A stretch of DNA of 51,174 nucleotides from the IMG/VR virus record IMGVR_UViG_3300009436_000031, positions 1 to 51,174 of that record; one strand, 5' to 3'. This DNA comes from a virus. The notes below the pieces were generated by a model that saw only the letters and a list, made by a program, of their open reading frames with translations, did no database searches and was not told where the DNA came from. Of this stretch, positions 9,756 through 17,932 are shown one piece after another (position 1 is the first letter of the stretch; each line of letters begins with the position of its first letter). Both the position numbers and the translations under genes were made by a program.

Positions 9756-10442
9756 ATGAAAATACAAGAATTTACAAATTTAAGTGGTGATAATTTTTCG
9801 ATAATGACACCATTTTTTAACTATACATCAAGAAATTTAGATAAAGTTAACACTGTTGTTTTACATTGGACAGGTGGTTCTTCGGTTAGTGGGGCTGTTA
9901 ACACGTTAAATATAAATAGATTAGGTTATCATTTTTTAATAGAAAAGAATGGTAATATAATACAAGGGGCACCTGTAAATAAAAAAGTTAGTCATGGTGG
10001 TATGTCATATGGACCTAACGGACCATACACAAATAGTACAAGTATTGGTATATCATTTGTTAAAACAGAATCATCTGAATTTACAGAAGAAATGTTTGAC
10101 TCTTGTTATAAATTAATCTTAGATTTAAAGTTAAGTTTACCTAACATACAATTTATTACTGGACACCATTGGGTTTCACCAGGTAGAAAAAGTGACCCAT
10201 ACACATTTGATTTCGATAGATTAATAAATAAATTAGGTAGTGGTTTTGAATTATGGAAAACTGGGTACTTCCCTTTCCCAACTGCTCTAAGTAATTGTAA
10301 ATGTATTAAATATGATAAGTATGGTAACTGTATAAAATCAGTAGGTAGTTGTAAGGGTCCAGGGGGTGAGCGTTATTCAGAAAGAAGACTCTCAACAGAA
10401 GTTTATGATGTTTCTTTTCAATCAGATGAAGATACTGAATAA
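9756..10442 (+). CDS. N-acetylmuramoyl-L-alanine amidase (endolysin or tail-associated lysin)
   Basis: 228 residues with an Amidase_2 (T7 lysozyme/PGRP) fold at residues about 30-160. It should cleave the bond between N-acetylmuramic acid and L-alanine of peptidoglycan with a zinc ion. Visible zinc ligands are His37 (VVLHWTGG), His137 (TGHHWVSPGRKSDP) and Asp147. LGYHFLIEKNGNIIQ and STSIGISFV are typical core strands. After the domain comes a cysteine cluster (NCKCIKYDKYGNC, then SC) that could form a disulfide or a small metal knot. No signal peptide or membrane segment is present, so export would need a holin, or the protein may act from the baseplate, as its position after the hub gene allows. 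Confidence 0.92.
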   Translation: MKIQEFTNLSGDNFSIMTPFFNYTSRNLDKVNTVVLHWTGGSSVSGAVNTLNINRLGYHFLIEKNGNIIQGAPVNKKVSHGGMSYGPNGPYTNSTSIGISFVKTESSEFTEEMFDSCYKLILDLKLSLPNIQFITGHHWVSPGRKSDPYTFDFDRLINKLGSGFELWKTGYFPFPTALSNCKCIKYDKYGNCIKSVGSCKGPGGERYSERRLSTEVYDVSFQSDEDTE

Positions 10443-10445
10443 TAT

Positions 10446-10477
10446 TTTGTATTATATTAATTAATTTCGTATATTTG
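10446..10477 (+). promoter_or_regulatory. Bacteroidota-type promoter, predicted to give a leaderless mRNA
   Basis: TTTG at 10446-10449, a 20-nt spacer and TATATTTG at 10470-10477 match the Bacteroidota sigma-A consensus (TTTG at -33, TAnnTTTG centred near -7). The start codon of the next gene begins 5 nt after the last G, so the predicted transcription start falls on or next to the ATG. The promoter begins 3 nt after the amidase stop codon. Confidence 0.85.
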
Positions 10478-10481
10478 CAAT

Positions 10482-11081
10482 ATGAAGATAGGTAATATAG
10501 TTACGGATAAAAAAATTAGGGTTAATAAAAATATTAACTTAGTTTCCTCTATTGATGATATTATTGAAGGGATACCTACATTAGTAGTGGGTATCTCAAA
10601 TATAAAAAAAATAGAACCTAACCCTGACTTTGTATGTAGAAAATTAAGTGACACACTTTATTGGACATTTAATAAAGATGTTAGGAGACATTTATTTGAA
10701 GAAGATTTATATTATTTTACTGAAAATTGTTATAAATTTTTAGTTAGTGAAATAAGTTATTTATTTGTTGATATGATAACATACAGTAAAGATAGTATAT
10801 CTAAAATATTCAACAAAATAGGTCAAACAGATAAAATAATAACCTTTAAACACAAAGATATGGTATATGTTTATAGTGATAAATATATATTTGGTGTTGA
10901 TTTAAAACAAGTTAAGTTTATCAAGGGTGACGTTAATAAATTAATGAATAAAATAAAAGGTTTATCCTCGGTCTTTTTAGATAATGAAAGGCTATTTATA
11001 AAGTATAATAACGAATTAGAAATACTTAACAATCAAATTAAGTATATCCCACTATTATACTCTATAAATAATTATGAATAG
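10482..11081 (+). CDS. Hypothetical protein, first gene after a host-type promoter
   Basis: 199 residues, basic and lysine-rich, not recognised. It has a hydrophobic helix-like stretch FLVSEISYLFVDMITYS near residues 87-103 and beta-type strands in the C-terminal half (KDMVYVYSDKYIFGVDLKQV). No catalytic motif, zinc ligands or signal peptide are visible. The start is fixed by the promoter: ATG lies 5 nt after the -7 element, with no room for a ribosome-binding leader. Its end overlaps the next start by 8 nt, so the two are probably translated together. A regulatory or host-directed role is possible, but this is a guess from context. Confidence 0.75.
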   Translation: MKIGNIVTDKKIRVNKNINLVSSIDDIIEGIPTLVVGISNIKKIEPNPDFVCRKLSDTLYWTFNKDVRRHLFEEDLYYFTENCYKFLVSEISYLFVDMITYSKDSISKIFNKIGQTDKIITFKHKDMVYVYSDKYIFGVDLKQVKFIKGDVNKLMNKIKGLSSVFLDNERLFIKYNNELEILNNQIKYIPLLYSINNYE

Positions 11082-11472
11082 AAAAATATTAATTGCATCT
11101 TTTATTTTCCCTGAAAGATTAGAATGGTTCATCTCTTATCTGGAATCAAAGTTTGATATCCCTAAAGAACATGTATTCGTATTCCAAAATTTAGATGATG
11201 AATCTAAATTTATTGTCACATTTAAATTTAAATTAAGTGATAAGAAGGTAAACTTCAAACATTTATTCCCTAATGCTATATTAATACACAAAAGAGGTAA
11301 TGCAATTTACACTATAAATGCCTTAAATAAATTAATTGAATCGGAGTGTGATGGTGAATTAGGTAATATAAATTACAAATCGATAAAGATTGATTGGGAT
11401 AAATACCAAAATAAAATTTTATTATATAATAATAATGAATTAAGAATATCTAACATAAAACGTATTTTTTAG
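11074..11472 (+). CDS. Hypothetical protein (ASFIFPERLEWF family)
   Basis: 132 residues. The pattern ILIASFIFPERLEWFISYL, then VFVFQNLDDESKFIVTFKF, then FPNAILIHKRGNAIYTINALNKLI and a C-terminal IKIDWDKYQNK looks like a compact alpha/beta domain, and I recall similar proteins in other marine T4-like phages, without a known function. It overlaps the previous gene by 8 nt and shares its promoter at 10446. There are no catalytic signatures that I can name. Confidence 0.75.
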   Translation: MNRKILIASFIFPERLEWFISYLESKFDIPKEHVFVFQNLDDESKFIVTFKFKLSDKKVNFKHLFPNAILIHKRGNAIYTINALNKLIESECDGELGNINYKSIKIDWDKYQNKILLYNNNELRISNIKRIF

Positions 11473-11482
11473 TATTTTTAAG

Positions 11483-11490
11483 TATTTATT
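11483..11490 (+). promoter_or_regulatory. Candidate late promoter, TATTTATT
   Basis: AAGTATTTATTACTATAAC follows the stop of the previous gene and places TATTTATT 38 nt before the ATG at 11521. The same AAGTATTTATT context occurs at 101-111 and at 42828-42837. Confidence 0.4.
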
Positions 11491-11520
11491 ACTATAACAA
11501 TGTTTTTAATTTAACAAACA

Positions 11521-11706
11521 ATGAACGATAAAAATAAAAAAATAGGAAAAGCTGTAGATAACTTCTTAACTAACGAAGATTCTAAAACTAATAACCAAGA
11601 AATGGACTGTAGTTCTGGTACTTGCGTTATTAAGGGTGATAAAAGTTTACTTGAAAGAATAAATAAAAAAATAATAACTGAAGACGGTAGAGAACTACTA
11701 TTTTAA
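11521..11706 (+). CDS. Small conserved-looking hypothetical protein
   Basis: 61 residues, hydrophilic. The second half (CSSGTCVIKGDKSLLERINK, then a TEDGREL-type ending) is more regular than the lysine/asparagine-rich start and contains two cysteines four apart. I recall LLERINKK...EDGRELL-type tails in small proteins of other Bacteroidota phages, but no role is known. It is paired with the acidic protein 12 nt downstream, and both follow a candidate late promoter, so a structural or head-assembly role is a reasonable guess only. Confidence 0.65.
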   Translation: MNDKNKKIGKAVDNFLTNEDSKTNNQEMDCSSGTCVIKGDKSLLERINKKIITEDGRELLF

Positions 11707-11718
11707 TACCAACTTAAG

Positions 11719-12462
11719 ATGAGTAAAGAAAATACAAAAAAAGATTTACTAAAGGAAGAACTTAAGAGGTTTAAAATGATTTCTGAATTTAGGTTTCATG
11801 AAGATAGACCTAATGAAAAAGATTTAAAAGGTCAGGAAATAATCTTAGGTAATAGTTTAGAAGAAGATGAAGAAGAAGTTGACATTGATTCTGAAGATAT
11901 TGAAGCTGAATTAGATTTGGATGATGAAAATTCAGAAGAAGGTGATGTAGAACCAGAAGAAGAAATGGAACCAGAAGAAGATGAATCAATAGAAGGTTTA
12001 GACGCTGGAGAACCTATTGATGATATGGAAATGGAACCAGAATCGGATGAGGTTGAATTAGACGTAACTGAAATAGTTAAGGGTACTGAAGAAGCTAAGA
12101 TGTCTGCTGATATGGCTAATCAAAAATTAGGTCAATTAATGGGTATGATAGATAATCTTGAAAAACAAGTTTCTTCAATGACTGACATATCATCTAAGAT
12201 TGATAACCTTGAAAATGAGTTAGAAAAAAGAGTCCCAACAGAAGATGAAAAACTAGATTTAAGGTCCTTAGACTCTGCACCATATAATATGAAATTAACT
12301 GATTTTTGGTCAGACCAAGAAGGACAATACGATGTATTAAACAAAGGCTCAGAACCTGAAGAATATATTTTAAATAGAAGTGATGTTGATGGTGATTATT
12401 CTGAATCAAGTATTAAGAATAGCTTTAACGAAAACCCATACGAAGAGGAAGATATATTTTAA
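11719..12462 (+). CDS. Highly acidic coiled-coil protein, possible head or assembly protein
   Basis: 247 residues. The first 30 residues are basic and helical (KKDLLKEELKRFKMISEF). Residues about 45-120 are extremely acidic, with runs of Glu and Asp. Residues about 125-190 have heptad-like leucines (MGMIDNLEKQVSSM, then KIDNLENELEKRV), typical of a coiled coil. The composition resembles phage scaffold or core proteins, but there is no direct sequence match that I can claim and no neighbouring capsid genes. The gene ends 20 nt before a strong terminator, closing the transcription unit. Confidence 0.7.
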   Translation: MSKENTKKDLLKEELKRFKMISEFRFHEDRPNEKDLKGQEIILGNSLEEDEEEVDIDSEDIEAELDLDDENSEEGDVEPEEEMEPEEDESIEGLDAGEPIDDMEMEPESDEVELDVTEIVKGTEEAKMSADMANQKLGQLMGMIDNLEKQVSSMTDISSKIDNLENELEKRVPTEDEKLDLRSLDSAPYNMKLTDFWSDQEGQYDVLNKGSEPEEYILNRSDVDGDYSESSIKNSFNENPYEEEDIF

Positions 12463-12482
12463 AATAATAAAAAAGATAAAAA

Positions 12483-12514
12483 AAGGAGAACTAATTTAGT
12501 TCTCCTTTTTTTTT
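12483..12514 (+). terminator. Rho-independent terminator
   Basis: Perfect 12-bp arms: AAGGAGAACTAA at 12483-12494 and TTAGTTCTCCTT at 12496-12507, followed by Ts to 12514. The upstream side is A-rich, so the hairpin could also work on the minus strand. It separates the acidic-protein gene from the replication operon. Confidence 0.92.
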
Positions 12515-12523
12515 ATCATAACA

Positions 12524-12554
12524 TTGCAATTAGCTAATAAAAGTAGTATATTTG
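12524..12554 (+). promoter_or_regulatory. Bacteroidota-type promoter for the replication operon
   Basis: TTG at 12524-12526, a 20-nt spacer and TATATTTG at 12547-12554. The predicted transcription start near 12559 leaves a leader of about 170 nt before the ssDNA-binding protein gene, unlike the near-leaderless promoters elsewhere in the window. It lies directly downstream of the terminator at 12483. The remainder of the 265-bp gap (12463-12727) holds the leader repeats listed next and no gene. Confidence 0.85.
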
Positions 12555-12637
12555 TTGAAATAAAAGGTTAAAAAATATGTAAATTTACTTTACTTTTGAC
12601 TTGATATTTAGTATATTTAAGTATATAAAAATTTATT

Positions 12638-12689
12638 CATATTACGCTAAGATTACAAACTAAGATTATTAAAAAAAAAGCATATTACG
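12638..12689 (+). repeat. Two interleaved 9-bp direct repeats in the leader of the SSB gene
   Basis: CATATTACG occurs at 12638-12646 and 12681-12689; CTAAGATTA occurs at 12647-12655 and 12660-12668. All lie in the predicted AU-rich 5' leader of the gp32-like gene. T4 gp32 represses its own translation by binding an AU-rich leader; a similar control here is an inference. The repeats could also be operator sites. Confidence 0.5.
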
Positions 12690-12727
12690 AATATTAAATA
12701 ACAAAAAACAATTAAATTTTTATTATT

Positions 12728-13696
12728 ATGAGTGATGTTTATAATGACATGATGAAGAGTTACGAAGACTCTCACAACAAAAAAATAAGTACAGTTAAGA
12801 AGTACAACTTAAAGAATTACTTCAGTACGTATTTAGAAGACGGAGTTTTAGCCGCTACAAAAAACGTAAGAATACTTCCTCCAACAGAAGGTTCTAAAGT
12901 TCCATGGATTATTAAAATGGGACATAAAATCAAAATAGATGGTAAATGGAAAACATTTGCTTGTTTAAAGCATGAAGAAGGTAAAGAATGTCCATTCTGT
13001 GAAGCTAGAGAAGCACTATTAGCCACTGGTAAAGATAGTGATAAAAAATTAGCTAAAACCTATAATGTAAAGAAAATGTATATCCTAAAAGTTATCGATA
13101 GAGATGCTTTAGATTTTACAAGTGATGAGACTAGAGAATCTAGTGTAAATGGTATTAGATTTTGGAGATTTAATCACGATTACAGAAAAACTGGTACCTT
13201 AGATAAAATAATGGGTGTTATGGGTGCTGTTAAGCATGATATTACTGACCCAATTACTGGTAGAGATATACAAATAAATTTAGCTAGAGATACTGAAAAT
13301 AGACCTGTAATTCAATCTATAACTTATCCGTTAGAATCAACAAAACTTAGTGATGATGAGAATCAAATGAACACTTGGTTAAATGATAATAGAACTTGGA
13401 GAGATGTGTATAGTATTAGGAATTATGATTATTTAGCTATAGTTGTTACAGGAGAAACACCTGTTTATGATAAAGCTAAAGAAATGTTCGTTAGTAAAGA
13501 GAAACGTGAAAGAATAGCGGCAGAATCTGAAAAATTAGATAATGATGATTATGATTCTGAATTAAGAATGGGTGGTGATAGTTTTTTATCTGAAACACCT
13601 ACAACACCACAAACTACTCAAGTTGATGTTAATCAAAGTCAAGTTCAAAGTGGTGGTTTACAACCAGAAGATGATGATGATGATTTACCTTTCTAA
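12728..13696 (+). CDS. Single-stranded DNA-binding protein, T4 gp32-like
   Basis: 322 residues. The predicted zinc site Cys79, His82, Cys88, Cys91 (CLKHEEGKECPFC) sits in an OB-fold region as in T4 gp32, preceded by the aromatic/basic strand VPWIIKMGHKIKIDGKWKTF. The core continues with YNVKKMYILKVIDRD and GIRFWRFNHDYRKTGTLDKI. The C-terminus is a flexible glutamine-rich linker ending DDDDDLPF, the acidic tip typical of SSBs, used to recruit replication partners. It should coat ssDNA at the fork and cooperate with the UvsX, helicase and primase genes nearby. It is the first gene after the host-type promoter at 12524 and has a long leader. Confidence 0.93.
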   Translation: MSDVYNDMMKSYEDSHNKKISTVKKYNLKNYFSTYLEDGVLAATKNVRILPPTEGSKVPWIIKMGHKIKIDGKWKTFACLKHEEGKECPFCEAREALLATGKDSDKKLAKTYNVKKMYILKVIDRDALDFTSDETRESSVNGIRFWRFNHDYRKTGTLDKIMGVMGAVKHDITDPITGRDIQINLARDTENRPVIQSITYPLESTKLSDDENQMNTWLNDNRTWRDVYSIRNYDYLAIVVTGETPVYDKAKEMFVSKEKRERIAAESEKLDNDDYDSELRMGGDSFLSETPTTPQTTQVDVNQSQVQSGGLQPEDDDDDLPF

Positions 13697-13717
13697 AATA
13701 AAATAATAAATTATAAT

Positions 13718-13740
13718 AATGGGTGTTAATAGCACCCATT
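13718..13740 (+). other. Intergenic stem-loop between the SSB and uvsX genes
   Basis: AATGGGTG at 13718-13725 pairs with CACCCATT at 13733-13740 around a 7-nt loop. No T-run follows, so it is probably not an efficient intrinsic terminator. It could be an RNA-processing or stability element that adjusts SSB levels relative to the downstream genes. Confidence 0.65.
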
Positions 13741-13768
13741 GTTATCTAACTTAATAAATAAATAAATT

Positions 13769-14869
13769 ATGAAAAAAGGACCTAAAAAGGTTATTGAGAA
13801 AAAAGCTTTTGACTTAGATGCATTCTTAGAAGATGAAGGTTTAGTAAGTGAACCTACTGACAAAGATTTAACATGGGTGCCATTATCTAAAGCATGGCAT
13901 GATTCACTAAAGCTTCCAGGATTTCCAAGGGGTTTTGTTAGTCTTGTTAGAGGTTATTCTAATACTGGTAAATCTACAGCATTTTACGAAGCAATTGCTG
14001 GTGCACAAAAAATCGGTGACTTCTGTGTTGTATTTGAAACGGAAGGAAATTGGAGTTGGTCACACGCTAAATTATGTGGGGTTAAATACATTGAAGTTGT
14101 GAATGAAGAAACTGGTGAAATTATTGAAAAACCAGATGGTTTCATGTTACTTAGAAACCAAGATATTTACAAAAAATTTAAAAATTACTGTCATAAAGAG
14201 AGTAAAGAAATGAGTAAAGTTACCAGAGGTGAACCTGTTATCGAAGATGTTGCATTATACATGAATAGGTTGATTGATTTACAAACAGAAGGTAAATTTC
14301 CTAAAAATATTTGTTTCCTTTGGGATTCTATTGGGACACTTAATTGTTATAAGTCAGCAGTATCTAATGCTAGTAATAACATGTGGAACGCTGGTGCTAT
14401 GGGTGCATTCCAATCACTTGTTAATTTTAAAATTCCAGCAAGTAGGGATATTGATAGTGAATTCATAAATACATTTATATGTGTTCAGAAAATATGGCTT
14501 GACAGTATGAATGGTGTTGTTATTAAACACAAAGGTGGTGAGTTTATGTTCTTCAACTCTAGAATAATAGTTCATTTAGGTGGTATTTTAACACATGGTA
14601 CTAAAAAATTAAAAGCTAAGGCTCTAGGTCAAGACTTTCAATTTGGTACTGAAACTAAAATTAGATGTGAAAAAAATCACGTAACAGGTATTGAAAGAAG
14701 TGGTACGATTGCATCAACACCTCACGGGTATGTTAACCCAGCTGAGATAAATGATTACAAAACCAAACATAGGAAGTTTATTCACGAGGCTCTTAATGTA
14801 GATTACGACACTCAGATAGACTTTTATGATGAGGAAGGTACATTTGATACCGAAGACGAAAAAGCTTAA
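13769..14869 (+). CDS. uvsX: UvsX/RecA-like recombinase
   Basis: 366 residues of the RecA fold. Walker A is GYSNTGKST (residues 62-70), Walker B is the hydrophobic strand ICFLWDSIG near residue 190, and the strand after Walker A ends FETEGNW, placing the glutamate expected in this family. It should form an ATP-dependent filament on ssDNA and drive strand exchange, loading onto DNA coated by the gp32-like protein just upstream. The C-terminal tail is acidic (DEEGTFDTEDEKA). T4 UvsX is of similar size (about 390 residues). Downstream, the FEN-type nuclease follows after 24 nt. Confidence 0.92.
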   Translation: MKKGPKKVIEKKAFDLDAFLEDEGLVSEPTDKDLTWVPLSKAWHDSLKLPGFPRGFVSLVRGYSNTGKSTAFYEAIAGAQKIGDFCVVFETEGNWSWSHAKLCGVKYIEVVNEETGEIIEKPDGFMLLRNQDIYKKFKNYCHKESKEMSKVTRGEPVIEDVALYMNRLIDLQTEGKFPKNICFLWDSIGTLNCYKSAVSNASNNMWNAGAMGAFQSLVNFKIPASRDIDSEFINTFICVQKIWLDSMNGVVIKHKGGEFMFFNSRIIVHLGGILTHGTKKLKAKALGQDFQFGTETKIRCEKNHVTGIERSGTIASTPHGYVNPAEINDYKTKHRKFIHEALNVDYDTQIDFYDEEGTFDTEDEKA

Positions 14870-14893
14870 TGTATAACCCTTTAAATAGGAAAA

Positions 14894-15949
14894 ATGAGTA
14901 GAAAACTCCCACCAAGAAAAGGTAAGGTAATTAAAAAACAAGAAATATTATTAGTAGACGGTAATGCCCTTTATAAAAGGGGCTTTATCGGTGCTAAAAA
15001 CCAATACAATTCAGAAGGTAAACCTATCGGAGGTATTTACCAATTCTTAACAGTTTTAAGAAAACTACTAGAAGATAATTTATATCACAAAGTTTTTGTT
15101 TTCTGGGATGGAAATTTCTCAGGTAAATTAAGATGGAATTTTTATAAGGATTATAAATCAAATCGTGGTAAAGATTACATAAACGGTACCAAACCAGATG
15201 ATTATAATGAAGTAATTCAAAGAGGTATGGTATTTAACTATCTAGAGGAATTATTTGTTAGACAATTATTACACCCAGAAGTTGAAAGTGACGATTTTAT
15301 TGCGTATTATTGCAGTATCAAAAAAAGTAATGAAAAAATAACAATAGTCACGAGTGATAGAGATTTATGTCAGTTAATTAATGAAGATGTTAGAATTTAT
15401 TTGTTAGATAAAAAAGAGTATCTTACAAATAGTAATTATAATAATTTTTTTAAACATCACCTTGATAATTCAGCGTTAATTAAGATTATAGCTGGTGATG
15501 ATTCTGATTGTATAAAAGGTATTAGTGGTATAAAAGAAACGACATTGTTAAAACACTTTCCAGAGTTAATGGAAAAGAAAGTTGATTTAGAGTTTATTCT
15601 AGAAAGGGCTAACCAAATACAAAATGAAAGGTTATCAAATAAGAAAAAACCCTTAAAGGCTTTAGATAATATTATCAACTCCAATACTTTAGGTATTCAA
15701 GGTAAAGATATTTACGAAATTAATAGGAAATTGGTTGATTTATCAGTACCTTTGTTGACTGAAGATGCTTTAGAACAAGTTGAAGAGTTAATTGACTCAC
15801 CACTTAGTGAAGATAGGAGTATAAAGGAAGTGTATAGAATGTTAAAGGGTGATGGTATTGACAAAGTGTTAGGTGAATATAGATTTAATGATTACCTATT
15901 ACCATTTAAAAGGTTAATTGAAAGAGAAAAAAATAATAAATTTAAATAA
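14894..15949 (+). CDS. 5'-3' exonuclease / flap endonuclease (T4 RNase H-like)
   Basis: 351 residues. The N-terminal PIN-like domain begins LLVDGNALYKRGF with the first metal aspartate, continues with FVFWDGNFSGKLR (second aspartate), ESDDFIAYY and VTSDRDLCQLI (acidic cluster), then GDDSDCIKGISGIKETT, the helix-hairpin-helix region of FEN-family nucleases. It should remove RNA primers and 5' flaps during lagging-strand synthesis and trim ends in recombination. The position between uvsX and the helicase gene fits this. A weak AGGA before the ATG (14887-14893) is among the few Shine-Dalgarno-like sites in the window. Confidence 0.88.
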   Translation: MSRKLPPRKGKVIKKQEILLVDGNALYKRGFIGAKNQYNSEGKPIGGIYQFLTVLRKLLEDNLYHKVFVFWDGNFSGKLRWNFYKDYKSNRGKDYINGTKPDDYNEVIQRGMVFNYLEELFVRQLLHPEVESDDFIAYYCSIKKSNEKITIVTSDRDLCQLINEDVRIYLLDKKEYLTNSNYNNFFKHHLDNSALIKIIAGDDSDCIKGISGIKETTLLKHFPELMEKKVDLEFILERANQIQNERLSNKKKPLKALDNIINSNTLGIQGKDIYEINRKLVDLSVPLLTEDALEQVEELIDSPLSEDRSIKEVYRMLKGDGIDKVLGEYRFNDYLLPFKRLIEREKNNKFK

Positions 15950-15955
15950 ATAAAT

Positions 15956-16453
15956 ATGAGTAGTAAAGAGAAAAATTTTTGGGATGATTTTAGATTCGAG
16001 TTTAACCTATGTATTAATAAAAATATAATCTGTCAGAGGTTATTTGATGTTAAGCGTTATAATAAAGATGTCTTAAAATCAATTGAATTGAAAGAATTGA
16101 TGGAAAATATAACCAGTATGAATACCAATGATATCGGTGCGTTAGGTATTATCCCTAATTATTTTAAAGATTTATGTCAAAATGTAGCTTGGACACATTA
16201 TAACCCTTATAGGGAATATGTTAAACCAGCTAATACAAGAGATATTTTCGAAAATGAAGATGTTTTCACGTTCCAAATTAAAGTGGATAAAAAAGTTGTT
16301 GCAAGCTCTCAATTTTCTGGAAATTGGTTCCAAAAAGATGTTAGACATGCTGTTAATATTAGAGATATTATACCTAAAATAATTCGTGAGATTGAGACAT
16401 ACATGAGTCTACGTGATTACACTATGGTTTCTGAAGAAAAAATAACTTCGTAA
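15956..16453 (+). CDS. Hypothetical protein in the replication operon
   Basis: 165 residues, not recognised. It has an aromatic-rich first part (NFWDDFRFEFNLCI) and a middle with VAWTHYNPYREYVKPA, and ends in helical IRDIIPKIIREIETYMSL. No catalytic motif, zinc site or membrane segment is visible. It starts 7 nt after the exonuclease stop and precedes the helicase gene; in T4 the helicase loader gp59 has a comparable job, but I see no sequence evidence that this is a loader. Confidence 0.75.
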   Translation: MSSKEKNFWDDFRFEFNLCINKNIICQRLFDVKRYNKDVLKSIELKELMENITSMNTNDIGALGIIPNYFKDLCQNVAWTHYNPYREYVKPANTRDIFENEDVFTFQIKVDKKVVASSQFSGNWFQKDVRHAVNIRDIIPKIIREIETYMSLRDYTMVSEEKITS

Positions 16454-16478
16454 ATTATAATATTAAGGTTTAAGGGTA

Positions 16479-16486
16479 TATTTATA
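16479..16486 (+). promoter_or_regulatory. Candidate phage promoter, TATTTATA
   Basis: TATTTATATTAACATAAG lies between the hypothetical gene and the helicase gene, with the motif starting 32 nt before the ATG at 16511. It is the same element as at 136 and 40015, but here it precedes a replication gene, so the element may not be strictly late. Confidence 0.35.
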
Positions 16487-16510
16487 TTAACATAAGTTTT
16501 AAAAATAATA

Positions 16511-17920
16511 ATGAGTAAAATTAATAAAAATAACCTAGGGTATTTAGGTTTAGACTTCCAATATAGATTAATGCAACAAATTTTGGTTGATAGAAGGTTC
16601 GGTGAAAGTATTATCGATATTCTAAAACCAAATTACTTTGAAGATACTTTTTTAAGAAGTATTTCGGGTAAAATCAGAGATAATTACGAAAAATATGAAG
16701 TGATTCCAGACGTTAATAGTCTGGAATCTATCATATTTGAAAATATTGTTGATGAAGTGGATAAAGAAATGTATTTAAGTCACATGAAAAGAGTTAAAGA
16801 CGCTAATTTAAATAATAGTGAAAGAACTCAAGATACTGCAATGAAATTCTGTAAACAACAAGAATTAAAGAAGTCAGTTAAAGAAATTGAAAAAATCATA
16901 GAAAAGGGCGATTTAGATAGTTACCATGAATGTGAAGAAATCCTTAAAAAAGCATTAGAAGTAGGTAATGCTAAGGATGATGGTGTTGATGTATTTAGTA
17001 ACATAGAAAATGTATTGTCTGAGGACTTTAGAAGTCCTATACCAACTGGTATTGATGGTTTAGATAATATTATGAATGGTGGTTTATCTAAGGGTGAATT
17101 AGCTGTAATTTTAGCACCTACTGGTGTTGGTAAAACAACAATTACAACTAAAATGGTTAACCATGGTAAGAATTTAGGGTATAATATGTTACAAATATTC
17201 TTCGAAGATGATGTTAAACAAATACAAAGAAAACACTTTGCTTGTTGGATGGAAGGTAAATATCAGTTAAATGATTTAGGTTTTCATTCTGATGAAGTAT
17301 TAGGTGTTGTTAAACAAAGGCAAAGTGAGCCAGGTGAGATAAGATTAAAGAGGTTTTCATCTGATAGTACAACTATCCCAATCATAAAGCAATATGTTAA
17401 AAAACTAATATCACAAGGTTTTAGACCAGATGTGGTTATATTAGATTATATCGATGTTGTCCAACCTAGTAAACAATTTAGTAATAGTTGGGAAGGTGAA
17501 GGTAATGTTATGAGACAATTCGAAACAATGCTTAAAGAATTTGATATGGCTGGGTGGACTGCGGTTCAAGGTAATCGTGATTCGTTAAACGCTGAAACTG
17601 TTGATTCTAGTATGTTTGGTGGTTCGATTAAAAAAGCACAAATTGGTCACTTTATTCTTTCAATCGCTAAGACTCAAGACCAAAAAGAGAGTGGTACCGC
17701 TACTATGGCAATTCTTAAATCTAGATTCGGTAAAGATGGTGTTGTATTTGAGGATATAATTTTTGATAACTCTAGAATACAAATCGATATGGATAATGAA
17801 TCACAAAGAGGTGTTTCATTTACACAGAGTTCTGTTAATAGAGAAGTTAAAGGTCAATTGAGAGTTAATGACGTAGTTTCAGCAGCCATGGAAAGAAGAA
17901 GGGAAAATAATAAACAATAA
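16511..17920 (+). CDS. Replicative DNA helicase, DnaB / T4 gp41-like
   Basis: 469 residues. The N-terminal domain (FQYRLMQQILVDRRFGESII, then FEDTFLRSISGKIRDNY) resembles DnaB N-domains. The RecA-like motor domain begins PTGIDGLDNIMNGGLSKGEL and has Walker A APTGVGKTT near residues 202-210, IFFEDD after it, Walker B VVILDYIDVV near residue 310, and a GNRDS/SKTQ-type motif region (VQGNRDSLN, SIAKTQDQ) further on. It should unwind the fork as a hexamer on the lagging strand with the primase at 47324. It lies 13 nt before nrdB. Confidence 0.92.
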   Translation: MSKINKNNLGYLGLDFQYRLMQQILVDRRFGESIIDILKPNYFEDTFLRSISGKIRDNYEKYEVIPDVNSLESIIFENIVDEVDKEMYLSHMKRVKDANLNNSERTQDTAMKFCKQQELKKSVKEIEKIIEKGDLDSYHECEEILKKALEVGNAKDDGVDVFSNIENVLSEDFRSPIPTGIDGLDNIMNGGLSKGELAVILAPTGVGKTTITTKMVNHGKNLGYNMLQIFFEDDVKQIQRKHFACWMEGKYQLNDLGFHSDEVLGVVKQRQSEPGEIRLKRFSSDSTTIPIIKQYVKKLISQGFRPDVVILDYIDVVQPSKQFSNSWEGEGNVMRQFETMLKEFDMAGWTAVQGNRDSLNAETVDSSMFGGSIKKAQIGHFILSIAKTQDQKESGTATMAILKSRFGKDGVVFEDIIFDNSRIQIDMDNESQRGVSFTQSSVNREVKGQLRVNDVVSAAMERRRENNKQ

Positions 17921-17932
17921 AAATAAATAAAT

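Noticed and set aside
12463-12727. tRNA or small RNA gene in the largest intergenic gap
   Set aside because: No cloverleaf or GC-containing stems other than the terminator can be formed; the gap is explained by terminator, promoter and leader.
13718-13740. Intrinsic terminator between the SSB and uvsX genes
   Set aside because: The stem is good but no T-run follows, unlike the two strong terminators in the window, so it is listed only as a stem-loop.
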